Shown: positions 1 to 8,179 of the stretch, in pieces
Position numbering within the stretch: position 1 is the first letter of the stretch
How the letters are laid out: each line of letters opens with the position of its first letter
Position numbers and translations under genes: made by a program
Notes under the pieces: generated by a model
Databases searched by the model: none
Told to the model about the DNA's origin: nothing
The model's input: the letters and a program-made list of their open reading frames with translations, nothing else
Source: Oxalobacteraceae bacterium
Lineage (GTDB): Bacteria; Pseudomonadota; Gammaproteobacteria; Burkholderiales; Burkholderiaceae_D
Length of the DNA: 36,527 nt
Direction of reading: 5' to 3'
Assembly: GCA_021299035.1 (NCBI GenBank)
Contig: JAJTGD010000019.1
Coordinates: 1 to 36,527, forward strand

Positions 1-177
1 GAGTGGGTGAAGGGCAAGACGCTGGATGAAGCAATGTCGATCAAGAACACGCAGATCGCTGAGGAATTGGCGCTGCCACCGGTGAAGATTCACTGCTCGA
101 TTCTTGCCGAAGATGCGATCAAGGCAGCGGTTGCTGACTACAAGGCGCGTCACGGCGAAGAACAGAAGGCGGCTTAA
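1..177 (+). CDS. iscU: Fe-S cluster scaffold protein IscU (C-terminal 58 residues; gene starts outside the window)
   Basis: The open frame from base 1 to the TAA at 175-177 encodes the end of IscU, the scaffold on which [2Fe-2S] clusters are built before transfer to target proteins. The visible part carries the LPPVK motif, which in this family is the sequence bound by the chaperone HscA, followed directly by the third conserved cluster-binding cysteine (KIHCS). Both HscA and its co-chaperone HscB are encoded just downstream, so the recognition motif and its reader sit in one operon. The gene ends 12 bases before iscA. The 5' part, with the other two cysteines, lies outside the window. Confidence 0.95.
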   Translation, partial: EWVKGKTLDEAMSIKNTQIAEELALPPVKIHCSILAEDAIKAAVADYKARHGEEQKAA

Positions 178-189
178 GCCAAGATACCT

Positions 190-513
190 ATGGCAATCAC
201 CCTAACCGAAAAAGCAGCCAAGCACGTGTCGCGCTACATTGAGAAGCGCGGCAAGGGCATCGGCTTGCGCTTTGGCGTCCATACCACGGGCTGCTCAGGT
301 ATGGCGTACAAGCTTGAGTACGTGGATGAGTCGACTAACGACGACCAAGTCTTTGAATCACACGGCATTAAGGTATTCGTCGATCCGAAAAGTTTGCCTT
401 ACATCGACGGGACCGAGCTCGACTTTGCGCGCGAGGGGCTGAATGAAGGCTTCAAGTTTTATAACCCCAATGTGAAAGACGAGTGCGGCTGCGGGGAAAG
501 CTTCAGGATCTGA
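190..513 (+). CDS. iscA: Iron-sulfur cluster assembly protein IscA
   Basis: This 107-residue A-type Fe-S carrier has the three family cysteines at Cys35 (in TGCSGMAY), Cys99 and Cys101 (in ECGCGESF). They bind iron or a cluster that is passed to apo-proteins. The length equals that of E. coli IscA, and the ATG at 190 gives the expected N-terminus MAITLTEKA. It follows iscU by 12 bases and belongs to the same transcript. A terminator-like hairpin lies between this gene and hscB, so iscA may be expressed more strongly than the downstream chaperone genes. SufA or ErpA is a less likely identity given the isc context. Confidence 0.97.
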   Translation: MAITLTEKAAKHVSRYIEKRGKGIGLRFGVHTTGCSGMAYKLEYVDESTNDDQVFESHGIKVFVDPKSLPYIDGTELDFAREGLNEGFKFYNPNVKDECGCGESFRI

Positions 514-575
514 CGGGCGATGTTGATGCTGGCAGTTGCCGGTGTAAACCGCACTTTGGCCCAAAAAACCACTTC

Positions 576-607
576 AGCCTGTTGATTTGACAGGCTTTTG
601 TTTTTGG
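576..607 (+). terminator. Intrinsic-terminator-like hairpin between iscA and hscB
   Basis: A 7-bp perfect stem, AGCCTGT (576-582) with ACAGGCT (590-596), has a 7-base loop and is followed by a T-rich tract (597-605) broken by one G. It ends only a few bases before the hscB start at 613, inside an operon whose genes all read the same way. It could act as a partial terminator or attenuator. The stem is short, so the strength is uncertain. Confidence 0.5.
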
Positions 608-612
608 AACGG

Positions 613-1128
613 ATGGAAAACCATTTCGCACTTTTCGGTATGACGCCTCGCTTCGCGATTGATATCGCGGTGCTGGATGCGGCCTATCGCGAGTTGCAGG
701 GGCGAGTACACCCGGATAAATTTGTGGCCGCGAGTGACGCCGAGAAGCGGGTCGCGATGCAATGGGCCACCCGCGCCAATGAGGCCTATCAAACCCTCAA
801 GAGCCCGCTAAAGCGCGCAAGTTACCTGTGTGAGCTGAATGGTGTCGATCTAGGGATTGAGTCGAATACCAGCATGCCGATGGCATTTCTGATGCAGCAA
901 ATGTCCTGGCGTGAGGCGCTTGAGGAAGCGCGCGACGCCAAAGATTTGTTGGCGCTTGAGCAGGTTGAGTCCGCGTTGCATAGTGCGCGCACTCTGCAGC
1001 TGGATGAAATCGCCGCGCTGCTCGACCAAGCGGAATACGCCAGTGCGGGCGAGCGCGTACGGCAGCTGATGTTTATTGAAAAATTTGCCGATGAAGTTGG
1101 TCGCGCGTTCGAAGCACTAGAAGCATAA
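613..1128 (+). CDS. hscB: Fe-S cluster co-chaperone HscB (Hsc20)
   Basis: This 171-residue J-domain co-chaperone brings IscU to HscA and stimulates the HscA ATPase. The J domain occupies about residues 1-75 and has the diagnostic HPD tripeptide at His33-Pro34-Asp35. The C-terminal half is the helical domain that binds IscU in this family. The frame stays open up to a TTG at 598. I chose the ATG at 613 because it gives the usual N-terminus (ENHFALFGM) and has GGAACGG just upstream, whereas the TTG lies in the tail of the hairpin. The gene is followed by hscA after 12 bases. Confidence 0.95.
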   Translation: MENHFALFGMTPRFAIDIAVLDAAYRELQGRVHPDKFVAASDAEKRVAMQWATRANEAYQTLKSPLKRASYLCELNGVDLGIESNTSMPMAFLMQQMSWREALEEARDAKDLLALEQVESALHSARTLQLDEIAALLDQAEYASAGERVRQLMFIEKFADEVGRAFEALEA

Positions 1129-1140
1129 AGTAACGAGACC

Positions 1141-3006
1141 ATGGCACTGCTGCAAATCGCTGAACCTGGCATGTCCACTGCGCCGCACCAGCATCGTCTG
1201 GCGGTCGGTATCGACCTTGGCACCACTAATTCACTGGTGGCTACCGTGCGTCACGGCATACCTGAGGTGCTGGATGACGAAGAAGGTCATTCGCTCTTGC
1301 CCTCCGTCGTGCGTTATCTGCCGAACGGCCATGCCAACATTGGCTACAAGGCGCAGTCTGCGCAGACCACTGATCCCAAGAACACTATTGTTTCAGTCAA
1401 ACGCTTCATGGGCCGTGGACTGAAAGATATCGCGTACGCCGAGAATCTGCCGTATGCATTCATTGATGCGCCGGGCATGGTGCAGTTAAAAACCGTTGCT
1501 GGTATTAAAAGCCCGGTTGAGGTGTCGGCAGAAATACTCGCTACGCTGCGGCAGCGTGCAGAGGATGCGCTCGGTGATGATCTGGTCGGTGCAGTCATCA
1601 CGGTACCGGCTTATTTCGACGATGCGCAGCGACAAGCCACTAAAGATGCTGCCAAGCTGGCTGGCTTGAATGTGCTGCGTTTGTTGAACGAGCCGACTGC
1701 CGCTGCGATTGCCTACGGCTTGGATAACGGCTCGGAAGGTGTATACGCCGTCTACGATTTGGGTGGCGGTACGTTCGATATCTCGATACTTCGTTTGTCG
1801 AAGGGCGTATTCGAAGTATTGGCCACGGGTGGTGATTCAGCGCTGGGTGGTGACGACTTTGACCACCGCTTGTTTTGCTGGGTGATTGAGCAAGCGAATC
1901 TTGCGCCGCTATCGGATGAAGATACCCGTTTGCTGATGGTGAAATCGCGCGAGGCAAAGGAAATTCTGTCTTCGCACGCCGAGACCCATATCGATGCCAC
2001 CTTAAGCTCGGGTGAGGAAGTGCGTCTGACCATCACCGCAACAGAGTTTGTCAGCCTCACACAGCATCTGATCAGCAAGACGCTGACCCCCTGCCGCAAG
2101 GCGGTGCGTGATGCTGGACTGAGTGTTGACGATATTGATGGCGTAGTACTGGTGGGTGGTGCCACCCGCATGCCGCAGGTACGAAAGTCAGTGGCCGACT
2201 ATTTCAAGACCTTGCCATTGGCGAATATCGATCCCGACAAAGTCGTCGCGCTGGGTGCAGCGATTCAGGCCAATCTGCTGGCGGGTAATCGCGCAGCGGG
2301 TGATGACTGGTTATTGCTGGATGTGATCCCGCTGTCACTCGGCATCGAGACGATGGGTGGCTTGGTTGAGAAAGTTATCCCTCGTAATTCAACGATTCCT
2401 TGTGCACGGGCTCAGGAATTCACTACCTTCAAGGATGGTCAAACCGCGATGGCGGTGCATGTGGTGCAGGGTGAGCGTGAACTGGTGTCGGATTGCCGTT
2501 CGCTAGCGCGCTTTGAGCTGCGTGGTATTCCACCCATGGCTGCGGGTGCGGCGCGTATCCGCGTTACCTATCAGGTCGATGCGGATGGTTTGCTGTCGGT
2601 TTCTGCGCGTGAACTGCACTCGGGTGTCGAGGCGGCGATCGAGGTTAAGCCATCGTATGGATTGGGTGATGATGAAATCGCTCGTATGCTGCAAGACTCT
2701 TTCTCGTCAGCAGAGCAGGATATGCAGCTGCGTGCGCTGCGTGAAGAGCAGGTCGAAGCTGAGCGCATCCTGATTGCGACGCAATCGGCACTCGATCAAG
2801 ATGCAGATTTGTTGTCTGCAGAAGAGCGTAGCACCATCGATACGCTGATGTCGCAGGTGCGTAGCACTGCGCAAGGGTCTGACCATAGCATTATCAAAGA
2901 TGCAGTCGAGGCACTGGCCAAGGCCACCGAGGAATTCGCTGCGCGCCGTATGGACCGTAGCGTGCGCTCGGTACTCGCCGGCCGTAAGCTCGACGAAATC
3001 GCTTAG
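1141..3006 (+). CDS. hscA: Fe-S assembly chaperone HscA (Hsp70 family)
   Basis: This 621-residue specialised Hsp70 uses ATP to release or transfer the cluster from IscU. The N-terminal ATPase domain shows the Hsp70 phosphate motifs IDLGTTNS (about residues 24-31), [11 protein letters not shown] (about 184-194) and [11 protein letters not shown] (about 205-215). The substrate-binding domain and helical lid follow. The N-terminus [10 protein letters not shown] matches the family, which supports the ATG at 1141 over the internal ATG at 1171. The length is close to the 616 residues of E. coli HscA. The ligand motif LPPVK is present in the IscU fragment at the window start. Confidence 0.97.
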   Translation: MALLQIAEPGMSTAPHQHRLAVGIDLGTTNSLVATVRHGIPEVLDDEEGHSLLPSVVRYLPNGHANIGYKAQSAQTTDPKNTIVSVKRFMGRGLKDIAYAENLPYAFIDAPGMVQLKTVAGIKSPVEVSAEILATLRQRAEDALGDDLVGAVITVPAYFDDAQRQATKDAAKLAGLNVLRLLNEPTAAAIAYGLDNGSEGVYAVYDLGGGTFDISILRLSKGVFEVLATGGDSALGGDDFDHRLFCWVIEQANLAPLSDEDTRLLMVKSREAKEILSSHAETHIDATLSSGEEVRLTITATEFVSLTQHLISKTLTPCRKAVRDAGLSVDDIDGVVLVGGATRMPQVRKSVADYFKTLPLANIDPDKVVALGAAIQANLLAGNRAAGDDWLLLDVIPLSLGIETMGGLVEKVIPRNSTIPCARAQEFTTFKDGQTAMAVHVVQGERELVSDCRSLARFELRGIPPMAAGAARIRVTYQVDADGLLSVSARELHSGVEAAIEVKPSYGLGDDEIARMLQDSFSSAEQDMQLRALREEQVEAERILIATQSALDQDADLLSAEERSTIDTLMSQVRSTAQGSDHSIIKDAVEALAKATEEFAARRMDRSVRSVLAGRKLDEIA

Positions 3007-3039
3007 CAAACTATCTGCTCAATCATTCAAGGAATAGCC

Positions 3040-3378
3040 GTGCCGCAAATTGTTGTACTTCCCCATGAAAAGCTATGCCCAGAGGGCGCGGTATTGGAAG
3101 TGCCCAACGGCACGACGATTTGTGACGCGCTGCTCGGTAGCGACATCGAGATCGAGCACGCCTGCGAAAAATCTTGTGCGTGCACTACTTGCCATGTGGT
3201 GATCCGCGAGGGCTACAACTCGCTGAATGAGCCTGACGAACGTGAAGAGGATCTGCTCGACATGGCCTGGGGTTTGGAAGCGACATCACGACTGTCGTGC
3301 CAAGCGGTGGTGGACGGTGAGGATTTGGTGATCGAGATTCCCAAATACACTATCAACCACGCGCGCGAGAACCATTAA
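3040..3378 (+). CDS. fdx: ISC-system [2Fe-2S] ferredoxin
   Basis: This 112-residue adrenodoxin-type ferredoxin is thought to supply electrons during cluster assembly. The four cluster ligands are Cys42, Cys48 and Cys51 (a C-x5-C-x2-C pattern) and Cys87. An additional Cys46 lies inside the ligand loop, as is common in isc ferredoxins. The start is a GTG at 3040 with AAGGA at 3029-3033 as ribosome binding site. It follows hscA by 33 bases. A 120-base structured spacer separates it from iscX. Confidence 0.96.
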   Translation: MPQIVVLPHEKLCPEGAVLEVPNGTTICDALLGSDIEIEHACEKSCACTTCHVVIREGYNSLNEPDEREEDLLDMAWGLEATSRLSCQAVVDGEDLVIEIPKYTINHARENH

Positions 3379-3482
3379 GCGCCTTTCTCGCTGCCCGCTG
3401 GCGTTGTTGGCAGTAACTTGCCGTACCTCATGTACTGTCTTCGTTACTGCCGCCTAGCCATCAGCCAGCGATAAAAACGCTT
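3377..3482. repeat. Structured palindromic intergenic element between fdx and iscX
   Basis: Three nested pairs of complementary arms are visible: AAGCG (3377-3381) with CGCTT (3478-3482), CGCTGGC (3396-3402) with GCCAGCG (3464-3470), and GGCAGTAAC (3409-3417) with GTTACTGCC (3443-3451). The apical part also contains two copies of the palindrome GTAC (3423-3426 and 3432-3435). The layout, about 106 bases of nested inverted repeat without coding potential, resembles small dispersed palindromic elements of proteobacterial genomes. No second copy occurs in this window. It might also modulate iscX expression as an RNA structure. Confidence 0.55.
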
Positions 3483-3499
3483 CTAATTTAGGAGTGAAC

Positions 3500-3694
3500 A
3501 TGAAATGGACTGATACTGTTCGAATCGCTGAAGCCTTGTACGACCAGCATCCCGATATCGATCCGCTGACGGTTCGGTTTACCGATTTGCATCGCTGGGT
3601 GACAGAGCTCGATGGCTTTGCTGACGATCCGGCACGGTCCGGCGAAAAGATCCTCGAGGCAATCCAGATGGCATGGATCGAGGAGGCGAAGTAG
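3500..3694 (+). CDS. iscX: IscX (YfhJ), small acidic partner of the ISC machinery
   Basis: This 64-residue acidic protein matches the IscX family in size and pattern: it begins KWTDT, has the central [11 protein letters not shown] segment and ends in AWIEEAK. In E. coli IscX binds the cysteine desulfurase IscS and iron and is proposed to tune cluster assembly. The ATG at 3500 is preceded by GGAG at 3491-3494. A GTG at 3494 in the same frame overlaps that ribosome binding site and is rejected. It closes the isc operon, as in E. coli. Confidence 0.93.
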   Translation: MKWTDTVRIAEALYDQHPDIDPLTVRFTDLHRWVTELDGFADDPARSGEKILEAIQMAWIEEAK

Positions 3695-3737
3695 GGTCGC
3701 TAGGCGTCAATCAGTGACCGGCGTCGTTGACCCTCCA

Positions 3738-5102
3738 TCAAGCAGTCGCGAGTTCTGCTGACGGTCGCTGTACTACCTTCGGCTCGCTCCACCCTTCGCC
3801 TTGCATCATGTCTAGCATTAGCTCGCGGTGCTGCGCAAAGAATGCATACAGCGAATACGCGATACAGGCCGCTGGAATTTCCTCGAGTCCGCTGTCCACC
3901 AGTGACAGGTAAATCACGTCGCGCGCACTCGCGATCGCAAAGCGCAATGCTGCTTTTTCGAGCGTGATTCCAGGCGTAGGACAGCGCAGACCCTGGGCGG
4001 CATTGACGCCATCGTCATCGCCGGAGTCGCATGAGGAAAGATTGCCGCGACTGCGGACGATGGCAGTATTCACCGCACCCTTGATGACGCTGGCCAAGGC
4101 GCCGACCAGCATTGGGGCGAGATAACTCTCGAACTGGTCGCTTTTCATCTGCGCACGCAGTAGATTCCCGAAGATGCCGCCGAACACAACACTGGCAAAG
4201 GCATAGGGAAGCAGACCAATCAGGCCAAGCTTCAACTTGCGCTCGAAAGACAGTCGACTACGGTCGATACTCGGTGCTATGCGTTCGGTGCTACCTTTGA
4301 ACAGCTCAACGGTGACGGCCTCTGCGAGGAGGGCGATCGTGCGCCGGCCCAGCTTACCGACGTCCGCGGCTCTTAATCCCGGTGTGTAAGCTACTACGGC
4401 GATGCTGGCGCCGTGGACTGCCACGACCACTGCCGGCGGCACGGTATGGGCCAGCGGAGCATATACCTCTCGATTGTGCATGGAGTGCTGCACGTAGGAT
4501 GCGCCAAAGCCGACCACACTGGTAGCGGCGACCATCAGGCCCGGATACCCGGAGCCATAGTAAGTGGCGGTACCAGCCGCGATGCCGGTAACTAGTCCTG
4601 CCGCTGCGGCGAGTGCAGTGCCGCAAGCGCCACCATCCGTTCTTGATGCTATGAACCGGTAGCCGCATCCGCCTGCTGCCACACCCGTCATCACCGAAGC
4701 TATGATCCGCAGATCCGAGGCTGGGACATTCGACAGCGCGATGAAAGCACCGGCATTCACGACCCTGCCCACACCATGCCATAGCAATTCCGCAGTACCA
4801 CGCATCAAGCTCAATACAGGCCAACTATATGCACAGGATGGCGTCGAACACGTGTCGATATTGCTGTTAGTTCGCGAACGAGTGTTCGGTACTACGGCTT
4901 CACTTGCATTGTTGGAGTCCGTCGAATCGGTGCTACCGGACGATTCGTCGGTTCGACTTAGTTCTGAGCCGGTAACACTGCTGTCTGATGGTTCGCTGGA
5001 TTGGCTTTCGAATTCTGAGACAGTAATGCTGCTGTCTGATGGTTCGACCACCGATGATTCGTACAGAGCGGCAGGGGTCCGCGATGTCAATGCAAGGCTC
5101 AT
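3738..5102 (-). CDS. Ser/Thr/Asp-rich, multi-helix membrane protein of unknown function (possible secreted effector)
   Basis: I do not recognise the family of this 454-residue protein. Residues 1-85 are low-complexity and rich in Ser, Thr, Asp and Glu, with an imperfect 14-residue repeat (VVEPSDSSITVSEF at 18-31 and SSEPSDSSVTGSEL at 35-48). The rest is rich in Gly and Ala, with about six or seven hydrophobic stretches, near residues 131-145, 162-180, 188-204, 222-240, 292-313, 328-343 and 408-422. There is no N-terminal signal peptide. The ATG at 5102 has AGGA seven bases upstream. A disordered N-terminus followed by membrane segments is seen in type III or type IV secreted proteins that insert in host membranes. 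That reading is an inference, encouraged by the SopB-like gene nearby. It lies convergent to iscX and downstream of the lysS terminator. Confidence 0.75.
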   Translation of the reverse strand: MSLALTSRTPAALYESSVVEPSDSSITVSEFESQSSEPSDSSVTGSELSRTDESSGSTDSTDSNNASEAVVPNTRSRTNSNIDTCSTPSCAYSWPVLSLMRGTAELLWHGVGRVVNAGAFIALSNVPASDLRIIASVMTGVAAGGCGYRFIASRTDGGACGTALAAAAGLVTGIAAGTATYYGSGYPGLMVAATSVVGFGASYVQHSMHNREVYAPLAHTVPPAVVVAVHGASIAVVAYTPGLRAADVGKLGRRTIALLAEAVTVELFKGSTERIAPSIDRSRLSFERKLKLGLIGLLPYAFASVVFGGIFGNLLRAQMKSDQFESYLAPMLVGALASVIKGAVNTAIVRSRGNLSSCDSGDDDGVNAAQGLRCPTPGITLEKAALRFAIASARDVIYLSLVDSGLEEIPAACIAYSLYAFFAQHRELMLDMMQGEGWSEPKVVQRPSAELATA

Positions 5103-5185
5103 GCGGTGTTCCTAAGGGAGCGACGCGCAGTGGGTAACGCCGGGTTCGGCCAGATTCCGGTGTTCGTACAGTATTTTTTATGACA

Positions 5186-5200
5186 GAACAGTTACCGTTC
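5186..5200. promoter_or_regulatory. Palindrome upstream of the membrane-protein gene (candidate operator)
   Basis: Fifteen bases form the near-palindrome GAAC-n-GT-n-AC-n-GTTC with one mismatched pair. They lie about 85 bases upstream of the ATG at 5102 in an A/T-rich stretch between that gene and the lysS terminator. This is where a promoter for the gene would be expected, but no clear -35/-10 pair could be picked out. Confidence 0.25.
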
Positions 5201-5225
5201 AGTGACGTACACAAAAATACCGTCG

Positions 5226-5257
5226 AAAAAAAGCCCACGCGGTTTGGCGTGGGCTTT
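5226..5257 (-). terminator. Intrinsic terminator of lysS
   Basis: Read on the minus strand, an 11-bp perfect stem (5247-5257 with 5230-5240) has a six-base loop and runs into a tract of seven T residues (plus-strand A at 5226-5232). It lies 24 bases past the lysS stop codon and should end the prfB-lysS transcript before the membrane-protein gene. Confidence 0.9.
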
Positions 5258-5280
5258 GGTAAAAAGTTTACTAGAAGCGC

Positions 5281-6807
5281 TTAGTCTTCTCGTCGCAAAT
5301 GCGGGAATAGAATCACATCGCGAATATTCGGCGAGTCAGAGATCAGCATCATCAGTCGGTCGATACCTATACCGCAACCTCCGGTCGGTGGCATGCCGTA
5401 CTCGAGTGCGCGGATATAGTCGGCATCGTAGTACATAGCCTCATCATCACCCGCCTGCTTAGCAGCGACTTGCGATTGGAAACGTGCCGCCTGGTCTTCG
5501 GCATCGTTCAGCTCGGAGAAGCCGTTGGCGATCTCGCGCCCGGTAATGAATAACTCAAAGCGTTCAGTGATGCCGGGTACGGCGTCCGAAGCTCTTGCTA
5601 GCGGCGAGACTTCGACCGGGTAGTCAATGATGAACGTCGGTTCCCACAGCTGCGACTCAGCAGTTTCTTCAAACAGCGACAACTGAAGTGCGCCAAGGCC
5701 TGAAATGATGTGCGGCTCGACGCCGAATTTTTTCAGTTCGGCTTTGAGGAATTTTTCATCATCCAGCTGCGCTGACGTGTAATGTGGCGCAAACTTATTG
5801 ATCGCCTGCAGTATCGTCATTCGGTGGAAGGGCTTGGAAAAATCTAACTGCCGCCCCTGGTAGGTCAGTTCTGCCGTCCCATGCGCATCAATGGCTGCCT
5901 GCCGAATTAGCGCCTCGGTGAAATCCATCAGCCAACGGTAATCTACATACGCGGCATAGAACTCCATCATGGTGAATTCGGGGTTGTGCCGCGGTGATAC
6001 GCCTTCGTTGCGGAAGTTGCGGTTTACCTCAAACACGCGCTCAAAGCCACCTACTACCAAGCGCTTAAGATACAACTCTGGCGCGATGCGAAGGTACATT
6101 TCCATGTCGAGCGCGTTGTGGTGCGTAATAAAAGGCTTAGCCGCCGCGCCACCGGGAATGACATGCAGCATCGGCGTCTCGACTTCCATGAAGCCTTCTT
6201 TATCCATGAAGCGTCGGATCGATGCGATGGCAGCAGTACGCGCCTTGAACGTGCGGCGCGTCTCTTCGCTCATGATCAGGTCGACATAGCGCTGGCGATA
6301 TTTGGTTTCCTGATCGACTAGTCCGTGGAATTTGTCGGGGAGTGGGCGCAGCGATTTGGTCAGCAGGCGCAACTTGGTTACCTTGACGGTGAGCTCGCCG
6401 GTTTTGGTTTTAAACAGCGTGCCTTCGGCACCGAGGATATCGCCGATATCCCAATGCTTGAACGACTGGTGCAATTCCTCGCCAACGCCATCGTTCGAGA
6501 TATACAACTGGATACGCCCATCGGCACGCACACCGGAGGCGTCCTGTAGCGTAGCAAACGACGCTTTACCCATCACGCGTTTCAGCATCATCCGGCCGGC
6601 AACGACCACTTCGACGTTCTTCGCTTCTAAGGCTTCACGTTCGGTCTCGTTATGCTGCTCATGCAACTCGGCGGCCTTATGCTGCGGCCGAAAATCGTTT
6701 GGGAAAGCGACGCCATGCGCTCGGATATCGGCAAGCTTCGCACGGCGTTCCGCGATGATCGAGTTCTCGTCTTGCTCGTGCTGTATGGGTTCGTTTTTTT
6801 CGGTCAT
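5281..6807 (-). CDS. lysS: Lysyl-tRNA synthetase, class II
   Basis: This 508-residue cytoplasmic enzyme charges tRNA-Lys. An N-terminal OB-fold anticodon-binding domain (about residues 60-170) is followed by the class II catalytic core. The core has motif 2 in the [12 protein letters not shown] region and motif 3 in the C-terminal segment [12 protein letters not shown]. The ATG at 6807 gives an N-terminus with the charged extension usual for LysS. It lies downstream of prfB on the same strand, a linkage found in many bacteria, but here a 27-bp inverted repeat separates the two. A strong terminator follows the stop codon. Confidence 0.97.
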   Translation of the reverse strand: MTEKNEPIQHEQDENSIIAERRAKLADIRAHGVAFPNDFRPQHKAAELHEQHNETEREALEAKNVEVVVAGRMMLKRVMGKASFATLQDASGVRADGRIQLYISNDGVGEELHQSFKHWDIGDILGAEGTLFKTKTGELTVKVTKLRLLTKSLRPLPDKFHGLVDQETKYRQRYVDLIMSEETRRTFKARTAAIASIRRFMDKEGFMEVETPMLHVIPGGAAAKPFITHHNALDMEMYLRIAPELYLKRLVVGGFERVFEVNRNFRNEGVSPRHNPEFTMMEFYAAYVDYRWLMDFTEALIRQAAIDAHGTAELTYQGRQLDFSKPFHRMTILQAINKFAPHYTSAQLDDEKFLKAELKKFGVEPHIISGLGALQLSLFEETAESQLWEPTFIIDYPVEVSPLARASDAVPGITERFELFITGREIANGFSELNDAEDQAARFQSQVAAKQAGDDEAMYYDADYIRALEYGMPPTGGCGIGIDRLMMLISDSPNIRDVILFPHLRRED

Positions 6808-6851
6808 GGCATTTTTTTAAGACGCTAGTTATTTCTTCTTCTCGTACATTG

Positions 6852-6933
6852 CTGGATCCCGGCCTGCGCCGGGATGACCTTTTATAAGGCACTACTATTT
6901 ACTGGCGTCATCCCGGCGCAGGCCGGGATCCAG
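6852..6933. repeat. Perfect 27-bp inverted repeat with a 28-base spacer (palindromic element) between prfB and lysS
   Basis: Bases 6852-6878 are the exact reverse complement of 6907-6933. The arms are themselves G/C-rich and contain the sub-palindrome CCCGGCCTGCGCCGGG. The 28-base spacer is A/T-rich. This form, two long arms around a short A/T spacer in an intergenic region, is typical of dispersed palindromic repeats in proteobacteria. As RNA it would form a very stable hairpin inside the prfB-lysS transcript. It has no T tract and so is not a standard terminator. Confidence 0.85.
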
Positions 6934-6958
6934 TGATTGATACAGACTTCGGTGTGTA

Positions 6959-8063
6959 CTACACCCCCTGTTTCAGCGAGGCGGCGATAAATTCATCCAG
7001 GTCGCCATCGAGTACCGCTTTGGTATTTCCCGTTTCAAAGTTGGTGCGTAGATCCTTGATACGCGACTGGTCGAGCACGTAAGACCGAATCTGATGACCC
7101 CAACCAATATCTGTCTTGGAATCTTCTAGTTTTTGCTGCTCGCTCATGCGCTTGCGCAGTTCGAGTTCATAAAGACGTGACTTCAACATCGCCCAGGCCT
7201 CGGCACGGTTGCGGTGCTGAGAGCGATCATTCTGACATTGCACCACGATGCCGCTTGGGGTGTGGGTCAGACGGACGGCAGAGTCGGTTTTGTTGATGTG
7301 CTGACCACCCGCACCCGAAGCGCGGTAGGTGTCCACACGAACGTCAGCGGGATTGACATCAATCTCAATCGACTCATCAATCTCCGGATAGACAAATAGG
7401 CTGGAGAACGATGTGTGGCGGCCACCCGCCGAGTCAAAAGGTGATTTGCGCACCAAACGATGTACGCCAGTTTCGGTACGCAAAAAGCCATACGCGTAAT
7501 CACCTTCGACCTTGATACTGGCGGTCTTGATGCCCGCGACATCGCCTTCCGATTCTTCCAGAATCTCGGTCTTGAAACCTTTACGCTCGCAGTAGCGCAG
7601 GTATTGGCGCAGCAGCATGGCCGCCCAGTCTTGCGCCTCGGTGCCGCCCGCACCCGCTTGAATATCAATGAAACAATTGTTCTTATCGAGTGGGTTGGAG
7701 AACATGCGCCGGAACTCCAGCGTCTCGACTTGTGATCGCAGCTGCTCGGCGTCGGTTTCGACAGCGATCAGGGTATCAAGGTCGTTTTCCTCGCGCGCCA
7801 TCTCGAGAAGTTCGGTGGTGTCGCGCAGTCCGGCGTGAATCGCGGTGAGCGACTCAACGATGGCTTCCAGTGATTTTTTTTCTTTGCCGAGATCTTGTGC
7901 GCGCTTGGGGTCTTCCCAGACTTTCGGGTCTTCTAGCTCGGCGTTGACTTGTTCGAGTTTCTCTGACTTCAGATCGAAGTCAAAGATACCCCCGAAGATC
8001 TTGCTCGCGCGCGGTTAGATCAGCGAGCAGGGCGGTGAGAGCGTTGAGGCGTTCGGCTTCCAT
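6959..8063 (-). CDS. prfB: Peptide chain release factor 2, with programmed +1 frameshift
   Basis: RF2 ends translation at UGA and UAA codons. The first frame starts at the ATG at 8061-8063, encodes 27 residues and meets an in-frame TGA at 7980-7982. The second frame continues from 7981 to 6959. The junction GGGGGTATCTTTGAC (plus-strand 7979-7993) is the classic RF2 site: an SD-like G run, the slippery codon CTT and the poor stop context TGAC. RF2 thus controls its own synthesis. The joined product is 367 residues, against 365 in E. coli. It shows the stop-codon-reading SPF motif (in KSPFDSAGG) and the catalytic GGQ (in GAGGQHINK). A prediction that starts only at the internal ATG at 7801 misses the N-terminal domain. 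Confidence 0.96.
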
Positions 8064-8097
8064 GAGGGTGAGCTTTGATAACGAGGCAAAGCCTGAG

Positions 8098-8103
8098 ATT
8101 ATA
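8098..8103 (-). promoter_or_regulatory. Candidate -10 box for prfB
   Basis: The minus strand reads TATAAT, 34 bases upstream of the prfB ATG. No good -35 hexamer is seen at 16-18 bases, so only the -10 element is supported. Confidence 0.4.
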
Positions 8104-8132
8104 CCGGACAGGGCTTGCACCCTCAGGGTCGA

Positions 8133-8172
8133 GGGTAGCTACCCCATCGCCTGTTTGAAATTAATTTTCAAA
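8133..8172. other. Palindromes downstream of the SopB-like gene
   Basis: Two features lie just past the stop of the minus-strand effector gene: a perfect 12-bp palindrome GGGTAGCTACCC (8133-8144) and an A/T-rich inverted repeat TTTGAAA-TTAAT-TTTCAAA (8154-8172). They could mark a weak terminator of the effector gene or a regulatory site upstream of prfB. Neither has a proper T tract. Confidence 0.35.
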
Positions 8173-8179
8173 TAGATAC

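Noticed and set aside
598..612. TTG start for hscB
   Set aside because: It lies in the tail of the hairpin, and the ATG at 613 gives the conserved N-terminus.
4702..5115. 137-codon open frame antisense to the orphan membrane-protein gene
   Set aside because: It mirrors the Ser-rich repeat of the minus-strand gene, has no ribosome binding site and shows no family pattern.
5103..5240. Hrp/PIP-type box (TTCG-n15/16-TTCG) upstream of either effector-like gene
   Set aside because: I looked at the upstream regions of both genes and found no paired TTCG motifs at the required distance.
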